DNA of 7,852 bases from Thermoguttaceae bacterium (GTDB lineage Bacteria > Planctomycetota > Planctomycetia > Pirellulales > Thermoguttaceae). Position 1 is the first letter of the stretch; each line of letters begins with the position of its first letter. The translations under genes were made by a program, and so were the position numbers. Positions 1-6,424 of this stretch are shown here, in pieces. Below the pieces are notes generated by a model. The model was not told the origin of the DNA. It saw nothing but the letters and a program-made list of their open reading frames with translations, and searched no databases. Location of the stretch: contig JAFYVO010000064.1 of the NCBI GenBank assembly GCA_017549085.1, positions 1-7,852 on the forward strand, given 5' to 3'.

Positions 1-19
1 GAAAAAGCGGAGATTCGAC

Positions 20-48
20 TTTAAACGGGGACGTAAATTCGGTAAAAT
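20..48 (+). promoter_or_regulatory. Candidate sigma-70-type promoter upstream of the TPR gene
   Basis: TTTAAA at 20-25 (four of six matches to TTGACA) is followed after exactly 17 bases by TAAAAT at 43-48 (five of six matches to TATAAT). Transcription would begin near base 55 and leave a leader of about 115 bases before the ATG at 170. The stretch is less GC-rich than the flanking coding DNA, as expected for a promoter. No complete gene can be assigned to bases 1-124. A short open frame (2-100) and another ending at base 24 could be the tail of an upstream gene, which cannot be decided from this window. The promoter is inferred from motif match alone. Confidence 0.4.
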
Positions 49-169
49 AACGTTGTTCAGGGGTTTTTTCGTCGTCGGCGCGCAAGCGGGACGGCGTTGA
101 TTTAGACGGTCGACGTTTCGAAGGTTGGTGAAGTCGGAACGGGCGAGCCGGTCGAGATTCGAGGCGGAT

Positions 170-961
170 ATGACGTCGGAAAACTGGTTTTTAGCGGTCG
201 CGGTCGTTTTATTGACCGCGGCGTTCGGATATTTTTACGGCGCGGGCTTTTTTTGGCGGCGCTTGGCGGCGGTCGCGACGAAAGACGAGCGATTCGAGGA
301 AGCGGAGCGCGCATACCGGCGGGCGTTGGCGATCTCGCCGCGCGACGCTCGACTTTGGTTTTGGCTCGGACTGACGGAGCGTCGGCTTGGGCGCGGCGAC
401 GCCGCGTTGGAGTCGTTGCGTCGCGCCGGCGAACTCGACCCGAACGCCGAGGAAGTCTTCGCGGAGCGGGCCGACCTTCTTCACGAGCGCGGCGAACTGG
501 GCGAAGCGTTGCGCGAATTGACTTGGATCGTCGAATCGCAACCGACGCCGTTCAGCGCTCGGTTGACTCGAAGTTCGATTTTGATCGAAAAGGGGCGTTT
601 CGAGGAGGCGATCGCCGACTGCGATTGGCTGATCGAGAACGGCGACGAGGCCGCTTGCGCCGGAGCGTTCAACAATCGCGGCGTCGCGAAATTGGCGCTG
701 GGGCGCGACGAGACGGCGGCGGTCGACTTCGAAACGGCGTATTTGATCGACCCGGAGTGCCCGATTTCGCAAGCGCATTGCGCCGGGACTTGGTTGCGTC
801 GCGGCGCGCCGGAAAAGACGCTCCGGCTTTGCAACGCGATTTTGCGAGTCGACGAAACGAACGGCGTCGCGTTCCATTGGCGCGGGTTGGCGAAGCGAGC
901 GCTCGGCGACGAAACGGGCGCGGTCGAGGATTTGCGTCGCGCCGAAGAACTGGGCGCTTGA
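170..961 (+). CDS. Membrane-anchored tetratricopeptide-repeat (TPR) protein
   Basis: This encodes a 263-residue protein. Residues 6-28 form one hydrophobic segment (WFLAVAVVLLTAAFGYFYGA and following), directly followed by FWRR, which by the positive-inside rule suggests a cytoplasmic C-terminal part. Residues about 36-263 are six to seven helix-turn-helix repeats of about 34 residues with TPR hallmarks: A-x-x-x-Y/F...A...DP. Examples are AERAYRRALAISP (45-57), AALESLRRAGELDP (78-91), FNNRGVAKLALG (167-178) and AVDFETAYLIDP (184-195). TPR arrays are protein-binding scaffolds, so the partner and process are unknown. I prefer the ATG at 170 to the upstream TTG at 125 because GAGG lies at 161-164, five bases before the ATG, and because this start places the membrane segment at the N-terminus. 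The upstream extension would add a basic, unstructured stretch. The next gene starts 144 bases downstream and is probably transcribed separately. The TPR assignment is firm; the membrane topology is inference. Confidence 0.85.
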   Translation: MTSENWFLAVAVVLLTAAFGYFYGAGFFWRRLAAVATKDERFEEAERAYRRALAISPRDARLWFWLGLTERRLGRGDAALESLRRAGELDPNAEEVFAERADLLHERGELGEALRELTWIVESQPTPFSARLTRSSILIEKGRFEEAIADCDWLIENGDEAACAGAFNNRGVAKLALGRDETAAVDFETAYLIDPECPISQAHCAGTWLRRGAPEKTLRLCNAILRVDETNGVAFHWRGLAKRALGDETGAVEDLRRAEELGA

Positions 962-986
962 CGAAGCGGCGTTCTTCATTAATAAT
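958..986 (+). promoter_or_regulatory. Candidate promoter for the RNA methyltransferase gene, overlapping the TPR stop codon
   Basis: TTGACG at 958-963 (five of six matches to TTGACA) and AATAAT at 981-986 (five of six to TATAAT) are separated by exactly 17 bases. The -35 element includes the TGA stop codon of the TPR gene (959-961). The expected start of transcription is near 993, giving an untranslated leader of about 110 purine-rich bases before the ATG at 1106. This would let the methyltransferase be transcribed without its neighbour. It is supported by motif match and spacing only. Confidence 0.45.
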
Positions 987-1105
987 AAGGGCGACAAACG
1001 GACGACTCGGACGCCGAAACGCGTTCGCGGTCGAGTCGAACGACCCAACGGGAAAACCGAGAAAAACGAAAAAAACGGAAAACGGAAGCGGGAGAACGAA
1101 GCGAA

Positions 1106-2041
1106 ATGAGCGACGCGGCGACGCGGGAAATTTGCGTCGACAACCTCGACGACCCGAGATTGCGACCTTATCGGAACTTGCGCGAGCGAACGTTGCGCGG
1201 CGAATCGATCTTCGTCGCCGAGGGCGCGCTTGTCGTCGAGCGGCTCTTGCGGTCGCGCTTTGGCGTCGAGTCGATTTTGACGACGCGGAAGGAGACCGGG
1301 CTCGGCGATTGTTTGTCGTTAGTTCCGGCGGACGTTCCGATTTACCGCGTCGACGAGCGCGCCGCGGCGAACGAGCTGGTCGGGTTCGAGTTTCATCAAG
1401 GGATTTTAGCGGTCGGGAAACGCGAGCCGTCGACTTCCTTTCTCGCGGGGCTCGACGCGACGTTCGGCGGCGGAAACGGCGGAAACGGCGGAAATAACGG
1501 GAACGGCGAAACGGCGTCGAACGAAGGCGCCGGGAGCGGAACGCGCTTTTTGTCGCGGCGCGGCGGCGCGTTCGTCGTCTTGCCGGACGCGACGAAGCCG
1601 GATAACTTGGGGTTGGCGTTCCGTTGCGCGGCGGCGCTCGGGGCGGAGGCGGTCGTCTTGGGCGAACGGTGTTGCGACCCGTTTTCGCGTCGGGCGCTCC
1701 GCGTCTCGATGGGGGGCGTCCTCCAAACGCCGATTTTCCGGGCCGAGAAGCTGCTCGACGAGATCGCCGAAGCGCGTCGACGTGGGGGCGTCCGCTTTTT
1801 CGCGACCGTCCTGAACGACGAAGCCGTTTCCCTTCCGGAACTCGACGCTTGGCCGGAGCGAACCGCGTTTGTTTTTGGGAACGAATATTCCGGGTTGACG
1901 CAAGATTTTGTCGACGCGTGCGACCGTTCGGTGATGATTCCGATGCGTCCGGACGTCGATTCGCTGAATCTCGGCGTTTCGGTCGGCGTCTTTTTATACG
2001 AGTTCAACCGTTCCCGCTCGCGTCGGGCGCCGAACGGATAA
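1106..2041 (+). CDS. SpoU/TrmH-family RNA 2'-O-methyltransferase
   Basis: This 311-residue protein should transfer a methyl group from S-adenosylmethionine to a ribose 2'-hydroxyl in tRNA or rRNA. The exact target is not deducible. Residues 12-105 look like the SpoU substrate-binding region: DDPRLRPYRNL (15-25), FVAEGALVVERLL (36-48) and FHQGILAV (96-103). Residues 153-300 are the SPOUT catalytic domain. Motif 1 is N167-x-G169-x-x-x-R173, with the Arg important for catalysis in this family. Motif 2 is GNEYSGL (258-264). Motif 3 is IPMRPDVDSLNLGVSVG (278-294), which forms the AdoMet-binding knot. Length is slightly above the usual 250-280 residues because of a Gly/Asn-rich linker at 121-145. 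The ATG at 1106 is preceded by GGAGA (1091-1095), ten bases upstream. The protein ends in a basic tail (NRSRSRRAPNG). No convincing terminator follows. The family call is firm; choosing between TrmH, RlmB or another subfamily is not. Confidence 0.92.
   Translation: MSDAATREICVDNLDDPRLRPYRNLRERTLRGESIFVAEGALVVERLLRSRFGVESILTTRKETGLGDCLSLVPADVPIYRVDERAAANELVGFEFHQGILAVGKREPSTSFLAGLDATFGGGNGGNGGNNGNGETASNEGAGSGTRFLSRRGGAFVVLPDATKPDNLGLAFRCAAALGAEAVVLGERCCDPFSRRALRVSMGGVLQTPIFRAEKLLDEIAEARRRGGVRFFATVLNDEAVSLPELDAWPERTAFVFGNEYSGLTQDFVDACDRSVMIPMRPDVDSLNLGVSVGVFLYEFNRSRSRRAPNG
1469..1507 (+). repeat. Nine-base tandem repeat encoding the Gly-Gly-Asn linker of the methyltransferase
   Basis: Two exact copies of GGCGGAAAC (1469-1477, 1478-1486) are followed by a third with one change (GGCGGAAAT, 1487-1495) and a degenerate tail to 1507. 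The unit is three codons (Gly-Gly-Asn), so slippage would change the linker length without shifting the frame. It lies between the substrate-binding region and the SPOUT domain, where flexible linkers of variable length are common in this family. Confidence 0.8.
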
Positions 2042-2176
2042 CGGCGTTGGCGAGGCGGTCGCGGCGTCGGGCGAAAGCGCCGGAATCGCGACGCGGCGCA
2101 AGGAAACGTCAAACGGCTTTTTTCGCTTGAGGCGAAGTCTTATTCGATCAAAATTTTTCAAAGGAGAAACGATAAA

Positions 2177-2689
2177 ATGAAGAAAACGCGTGAATTGGGC
2201 GGTTTGACGTTCGGCGCGGGGCTGTTGGCGCTTTGCGCGGTTTGCGGATGTTCGGAGCCGATTCCGATTCCGGAAGACAAACCGACGACGGAAACGGTCG
2301 CTCCCGAGACGAACGCGAACGCCGAAAACGCCGCCGGAGCGACCGAAGGCGCGGAAGCGGAAGCTGAATACGTCGAGAAGAAAGCCGACGTCGGCGCGAC
2401 CGGCAAGGGCGAGTACGGCGTTACGTCCGAACAGGCTATGTCGATCGTTACCGTTCCGGTTTCGACGTACTTTAAAGCGCAAGAAATGGCGGTTTTCCGA
2501 ATGCAAATCCCGTCGGCGATGAACCTTTTCCAAGCGAGCGAAGGGCGTTATCCGAACTCCGAAGAAGAGTTTATGACGAAGATTATTAAGGCGAACCAAA
2601 TCGTTTTGCCGAAGCTCCCGGAAGGGGACGTTTACTTTTACGACGTCCAAGCGCGCGAGCTGAAGATTCGTTCGAAGAAAGCGAACTGA
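2177..2689 (+). CDS. Small lipoprotein with a pseudopilin-like C-terminal domain, function unknown
   Basis: This is a 170-residue protein. A basic start (MKKTRE), a hydrophobic core (residues 8-22) and the lipobox-like V22-C-G-C25 suggest cleavage by signal peptidase II before Cys25 and anchoring to a membrane. Residues 26-75 form a low-complexity linker rich in Ala, Glu, Thr and Pro. Residues about 78-165 look folded. The stretch AMNLFQASEGRYPNSEEEFM (114-133) resembles the conserved helix and Gly-Arg-Tyr-Pro turn of GspG-type pseudopilins. It is followed by ALP-like spacing (LPKLPEG, 144-150) and a beta-rich YFYDVQARELKI (153-164). The pilin leader and long N-terminal helix are absent, so this is not an ordinary pseudopilin. 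The start is well set: AGGAG at 2162-2166 lies ten bases before the ATG in an AT-rich leader. A strong terminator follows the stop codon by 35 bases. I recognise no specific family name. Confidence 0.85.
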   Translation: MKKTRELGGLTFGAGLLALCAVCGCSEPIPIPEDKPTTETVAPETNANAENAAGATEGAEAEAEYVEKKADVGATGKGEYGVTSEQAMSIVTVPVSTYFKAQEMAVFRMQIPSAMNLFQASEGRYPNSEEEFMTKIIKANQIVLPKLPEGDVYFYDVQARELKIRSKKAN

Positions 2690-2724
2690 TCGAGAACCGC
2701 CGCAAGGCGAAAGACAAGAAACGC

Positions 2725-2763
2725 AAAAGCGCGACGCTCGAAAACGGGCGTCGCGCTTTTTTT
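2725..2763 (+). terminator. Rho-independent terminator in the convergent gap
   Basis: A perfect 13-base-pair stem (AAAAGCGCGACGC, 2725-2737, with its complement at 2748-2760) is extended inward by a T-G wobble and two more pairs to close an AAAA tetraloop (2741-2744). The 3' arm runs into seven T residues (2757-2763). It terminates the lipoprotein transcript. Because the 5' arm begins with four A residues, it could also act, more weakly, on the minus-strand beta-helix transcript, whose stop codon is at 2840 and which has no better hairpin between 2764 and 2839. Confidence 0.93.
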
Positions 2764-2839
2764 GGCGAACGTTGAAGCCGTCGCTCGCCTTGCCGACGTT
2801 GAAACAGGTAAAACGCAGCGACTTTAACGGCGGCGTCGG

Positions 2840-5800
2840 TTAGCGGTCGAGCGTTTCGTCGAGGTTGGCGAAAACGCTCCGACGGCGTTCCGCTTCCGCG
2901 TCGAGCAAAGCCGACGAAAGCGCGTCGACGTTCGCTTCGAGCGTTTCGTCGAGCGCGACCAAGTCGGCGGGGGAGAGCGTTTCGTCGAGCGAACCGGCTT
3001 CAGCGAAGACGGCCCGGGACGCGTCGAGCCCGGAAACGACGACCGTTCCAACGAACGCCCAAACGCCGGTTCCGCGCCCGTCGGCGTCGATCAATTCGAC
3101 GCGGACGTCGTATTCGCCGTCCTCTTCGTAAACGCAACCGAAGACGGCGGAAGTCGCCGTTTCGTCCAAAACGGAGTAGGGGAGGCCGTTCCCCCAATCG
3201 ACGCGCCAACGGGTAATCGCCGCGTCGGGGCTCGTCAGCGAGAGGCGAACGACGCCCGGAAGCGCCGAGAAAACGGTCGTTTCCGCCGAGACGATCGGGG
3301 CCGCGTCGACGCGCAAGACTTCGGCGCGCCCGGTTTGGCGCTTGCCGTCCGCGCCGATCGTTTGATAAGCGACGAAGTTCGCGTTCGTTTTGACGTCGGC
3401 GGACGAAACCCAAGTCGACTTGCCGCTTTCCGTTCGCGTTTCAAACGAACCGTCGCCGTCGAGGTCCCAAACGGTCGTTCCGGTCGGGGCGACCGCGCTC
3501 AAATCGACGACCGAATCGCCGACGAACGACAAACGAGCGCCGACGGAAAGCGAAACGTCCGCGACCGTCGCGCCGAGGAACGCCGTTTCGGAGGACAAAA
3601 TTTTCGGCTCGATAACGACCGCGTCGCCGAACGAACCGCCGTCGGCGAAAAAGGCTTCGTCGAGCGAAACGTCGACCGACTGCGCGACGTTGTAATTCGC
3701 CGGAGTGAAGACGAGAGCGTCGGTCGAAAGGAGAACGCCGTCCGGCGCGGCTAAGTAAACGACGACGTTCGACGTCGGTTTCGTTTTGAGCGCGAAGGAG
3801 AACGTTTCTTTCGTCGCGACGCTCAACTCGATCGACGAAACGCCCGAAACGCTCGTCGACGCTTGCTTTTCGACTTGAGCGCTCGCCGAAAGCCGCGCCG
3901 TCGAGCCCGAGCCGAGCGCGCCGGAACCGTCGACGACCGTTTGCGTCGTCCAGTCGAACGCGAAATATTTCGCGCCGATCTTCGTCGGGTCGACCGTCAG
4001 CGTCGCGTAAACGACTTCGCCGGGCGCGAGTTCGAACGCGGTCGGGTCGACCGTCGAACCGTCGGCGCGACGGAACTCGTAAAGGAGCGTCGAAACGTCG
4101 ACGCCGGAGATCGCGAGTTTTGAGAAAGCGACCGTTCGCGCGCCGGAATTCAAAATCGCGACCGTTCGCGACGCTTCGGTTCCGTTGACCGCGAGATCGC
4201 CGAAAGCGAGCGGCGCGCCGTAGAGCGCTTCGTTCGTTTCCGCGTCGAAGAAGCGAATCGCCGAGTTGAAGAAGGGAACGTCGGAATCGGTCGAAGAGAC
4301 GTTGTCGACGATCGTCGATTTCGAGTCGAACGTCGGTTCGTATTCGGACGACGGATGGCGGTAAGTCGCGGCGCTCGCGGCGGTCGACGCGACGTTTTTA
4401 GCGATATAAGCGTTTTTAAAGGTCGTTTTGCCGACGCAGTGCGCCGCGCCGCCGTTTTGCGTCGCGGCGTTCGCCCAAAAGGTCGAGTTTTCAAAGACCG
4501 CGACGCCGGAACCGGCGTTCGAGACGGCGCCGCCGTTTTTCGCCGAGTTTTCGACGAAAAGGGAATCGCGAACGGCGAGCGTTCCGCCGTTGACGAGCGC
4601 GCCGCCGAAAAGACCCGCCGAGCAACCGACGAAGGAAACGCCGGAAAGATCCGCCGCGCCGTAATTGGCGAGCCCGCCCCCCGAATCGTCGGTCGAAGCG
4701 GAATAGGAAACGTTCGCGTCGGCGAGGGTTAATTGCGCGCCGGTCCAGTTCAACAACGCTCCGCCGTCGAGCGCGGCGACGCAGTCGTCAAACTCGGCGC
4801 CGGAAAGAACGAGCGTTCCGGCGTTCGAAACGGCGCCGCCGCCGGACGTCGCTTCGCAATCGGCGAAACGAAGGTTCGCGCCGGAGAGGGAACCGTCGAG
4901 CGAAAGGGCGCCGCCGACGTTCGCCGAGCAATTTTCAAAAGTCGCCGCTAAAATCCAAGAGAGCGCGCCGTTTTTGGCGTTCTCGACCGCGAGCGCGCCG
5001 CCGTTCGTCGCCGAGGCGTTCGCGAACGCGGCGTCGCGGATTTCAAAATAACCGGTCGAGAAGACGGAACCGCCGTCGCCGTCCGCCGCGTCGCCGTCGA
5101 ATCGGGCGCCGTCGACCGCCAAGACGCCGGCGTTGAAGAGGGCGCCGCCGTCGCCGTTCGATTGATTCGTCGAAAACGCGGCGTCGACGAGTTCGAGCTC
5201 GGCGTTCGCGTCGACGTAAATCGCGCCGCCGGCTTGCGTCGCGCCGTTCCGTTCAAAACGAGCGTCGGTCAGCGAAAGGGCGCCGCCGTAATTGAAGAGG
5301 GCGCCGCCGTTATGCGCCGCGTTGTCGGCGAACGTCGCGTCGACGACGGTCGTTTCGCGCCCTTCGACGCCGACGTTGTAAAGGCCGCCGCCCGCGCTTG
5401 TCGCGGAGTTGGCGAGGAAGGAGACGTTTTCGACCGAAAGGTAACCGGCGAAGTTGTAAAAACCGCCTCCGGCGCCGGAGGTCGCCGAGTTGCCGGAGAA
5501 GAGCGCGCCGTCGAGAACGGCCGAGCCGCCTTTCAAATAAACGCCGCCGCCGACCGCCGCCGAGTTGTTCGCGACGGTCGTTCGCGTCAGCGTTAGGTCG
5601 CCGCCGTCGACGTAAATCCCGCCGCCGACGCTCGACGAACCGCCCGCCGAGTTGTTCGAAACGGTCGAGTCGACCAACGTCAAGCGTCCGCCTTGGACGT
5701 AAATCCCGGCGCCGAGCGCGGCGCTCGAAACGTTCCCGACGATCGCGCAGTTCGTCGCCGTCAAGTTGAAGTGCGCGCCGACTTGAACGCCGACGCCTTT

Positions 5801-6322
5801 GTACGTTCCGCCGTTCGTCGACGGGTTCGCGGAGCCGCCGGTCAGCGTCAAACCGATCAGCGAGACGGAGCGTTCGGCGCTCGCGGACGCGTTCGTCAAG
5901 AGGAGAACTTGCCCTTTGCCGCCGCGGTCGACGACGACCCCGCCGACGTCCGACGCGTCGACCGTTACGTCCTTATTAATAATCGTCAACGTTTTCGACA
6001 ATTCGATCGTTCCGCCGAGCGAAAAGCGAATCGTCGACGAGAGCGTTTTGCCGTCGATTTTCGTTCCGGCGTAATCGAGCGCTTCCCGCAAGGAGATTTT
6101 GCCGTCCGTTTGCGACGAAGAGTCGGCGAGCGTCGACACCCAGATCGCGGCGTCGTCCGTTTCGTCGGCGACGAAGGAGTCGGCCAACGCTTTGAAGTCG
6201 GCGGAACCGACCGTCAACGCGAGCAGCTCGCGATTTTCCAAACGTTCGAAGCGCGCCGAGCGCCGAGCGGGACGGTTCGCGGACGACGGTTGCGAAGAAA
6301 AACGGGAACGCGAAAATTTCAT
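2840..6322 (-). CDS. Large secreted beta-helix exoprotein with planctomycete-type N-terminal motif, CSLREA-like, Hydin-like and PKD-like domains
   Basis: This 1160-residue protein is probably exported or displayed on the cell surface. Residues 1-36 are a basic leader ending in LENRELLAL (28-36), as in many large planctomycete exoproteins, with no classical hydrophobic signal core. Residues 59-82 resemble a CSLREA segment (DGKISLREAL, 73-82). Residues about 97-650 form a right-handed beta-helix of 18 coils. Residues about 686-815 look like an immunoglobulin-like Hydin or choice-of-anchor-D domain (AFGDLAVNG, LNSGARTVAF, LAPGEVV). Residues about 820-928 form another beta-sandwich with VFTPANYNVAQSVDV (871-885). 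Residues 930-1096 hold two PKD-like units (WDLDGDGSF, 952-960; WRVDWGNG, 1039-1046; YEEDGEYDVRVELIDADG, 1065-1082). Residues 1098-1160 are charged, probably helical, and contain LDETL three times. No catalytic residues of a polysaccharide lyase are recognisable, so adhesion or a structural surface role is inferred. The start is supported by AGGAGA (complement of 6332-6337), nine bases before the ATG, and by a promoter at 6425-6453. No lipobox, LPXTG, dockerin or PEP-CTERM anchor is seen. Confidence 0.93.
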   Translation of the reverse strand: MKFSRSRFSSQPSSANRPARRSARFERLENRELLALTVGSADFKALADSFVADETDDAAIWVSTLADSSSQTDGKISLREALDYAGTKIDGKTLSSTIRFSLGGTIELSKTLTIINKDVTVDASDVGGVVVDRGGKGQVLLLTNASASAERSVSLIGLTLTGGSANPSTNGGTYKGVGVQVGAHFNLTATNCAIVGNVSSAALGAGIYVQGGRLTLVDSTVSNNSAGGSSSVGGGIYVDGGDLTLTRTTVANNSAAVGGGVYLKGGSAVLDGALFSGNSATSGAGGGFYNFAGYLSVENVSFLANSATSAGGGLYNVGVEGRETTVVDATFADNAAHNGGALFNYGGALSLTDARFERNGATQAGGAIYVDANAELELVDAAFSTNQSNGDGGALFNAGVLAVDGARFDGDAADGDGGSVFSTGYFEIRDAAFANASATNGGALAVENAKNGALSWILAATFENCSANVGGALSLDGSLSGANLRFADCEATSGGGAVSNAGTLVLSGAEFDDCVAALDGGALLNWTGAQLTLADANVSYSASTDDSGGGLANYGAADLSGVSFVGCSAGLFGGALVNGGTLAVRDSLFVENSAKNGGAVSNAGSGVAVFENSTFWANAATQNGGAAHCVGKTTFKNAYIAKNVASTAASAATYRHPSSEYEPTFDSKSTIVDNVSSTDSDVPFFNSAIRFFDAETNEALYGAPLAFGDLAVNGTEASRTVAILNSGARTVAFSKLAISGVDVSTLLYEFRRADGSTVDPTAFELAPGEVVYATLTVDPTKIGAKYFAFDWTTQTVVDGSGALGSGSTARLSASAQVEKQASTSVSGVSSIELSVATKETFSFALKTKPTSNVVVYLAAPDGVLLSTDALVFTPANYNVAQSVDVSLDEAFFADGGSFGDAVVIEPKILSSETAFLGATVADVSLSVGARLSFVGDSVVDLSAVAPTGTTVWDLDGDGSFETRTESGKSTWVSSADVKTNANFVAYQTIGADGKRQTGRAEVLRVDAAPIVSAETTVFSALPGVVRLSLTSPDAAITRWRVDWGNGLPYSVLDETATSAVFGCVYEEDGEYDVRVELIDADGRGTGVWAFVGTVVVSGLDASRAVFAEAGSLDETLSPADLVALDETLEANVDALSSALLDAEAERRRSVFANLDETLDR
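2848..2989 (-). repeat. Three direct repeats encoding the LDETL motif at the protein C-terminus
   Basis: The 15-base plus-strand string GAGCGTTTCGTCGAG occurs at 2849-2863, 2939-2953 and 2975-2989. Read on the minus strand, each copy encodes Leu-Asp-Glu-Thr-Leu with identical codons (protein residues 1112-1116, 1124-1128 and 1154-1158). The identity in codons as well as residues suggests either duplication or strong codon bias. The copies lie in the charged helical tail of the beta-helix protein, and their function is unknown. Confidence 0.8.
4373..5785 (-). repeat. Array of 18 beta-helix coil repeats, period about 26 residues
   Basis: Within the 1160-residue protein, residues about 180-650 repeat the pattern L-x-L-x-x-x-x-[FV]-x-x-N-x-A-x-x-x-G-G-[AG]-[IVLF]-[YF]-x-x-G. 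The turn position usually held by Asn falls at residues 197, 224, 253, 278, 305, 334, 359, 386, 411, 436, 465, 489, 514, 541, 567, 592, 618 and 643. That makes 18 rungs with a mean spacing of 26.2 residues. The GG turn follows in 17 of them, for example at 204, 233, 258, 285, 311 and 339. The plus strand shows this as repeated GCGCCGCCG blocks (complement of GGCGGCGC). The repeats are diverged, not recent exact duplications. Confidence 0.9.
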
Positions 6323-6331
6323 CTAAAAGGG

Positions 6332-6337
6332 TCTCCT
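6332..6337 (-). promoter_or_regulatory. Shine-Dalgarno site of the beta-helix gene
   Basis: The minus strand reads AGGAGA here, nine bases before the ATG whose first base is 6322. This fixes the start so that the basic leader and LENRELLAL motif lie at the N-terminus, as in related planctomycete exoproteins. Confidence 0.75.
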
Positions 6338-6424
6338 AAAACGGGCGCCGACGACGGGGAGGCGTTCAAGGGGAAAAGAGGGATTTACGGGCGACGCGAC
6401 CGAGCGCGACGGCGGACGCGTTCT

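Noticed and set aside
125..169. Extended TTG start for the TPR protein
   Set aside because: The extension is a short basic stretch in front of the membrane segment, while the ATG at 170 has GAGG at suitable spacing.
209..1048. A 279-codon antisense open frame opposite the TPR gene
   Set aside because: It is Arg-rich with no family features, while the plus strand encodes a convincing TPR array over the same bases.
253..1497. A 414-codon open frame on the plus strand
   Set aside because: It overlaps the TPR and methyltransferase genes in another frame, is dominated by Arg, and shows no domain. It is a by-product of the NCG codon bias.
1396..2112. A 238-codon minus-strand frame opposite the methyltransferase, and a similar one at 1994-2650
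   Set aside because: Both are antisense to well-supported genes, rich in Arg, Pro and Ser, and lack any motif.
2121..2137. Small inverted repeat TTCGC-TTGAG-GCGAA before the lipoprotein gene, considered as a terminator of the methyltransferase
   Set aside because: The stem is only five to six pairs and the T run lies on its 5' side, so it is not a standard terminator. A promoter in the same place was also unconvincing.
2840..3030. C-terminus considered as a dockerin or PEP-CTERM anchor
   Set aside because: There are no paired calcium-binding loops, no PEP motif, and no terminal hydrophobic segment with a basic tail.
4440..5780. Regularly spaced GCGCCGCCG blocks considered as a CRISPR or intergenic repeat array
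   Set aside because: They encode the Gly-Gly turns of beta-helix coils in an uninterrupted reading frame, vary in sequence, and are spaced by the coil length.
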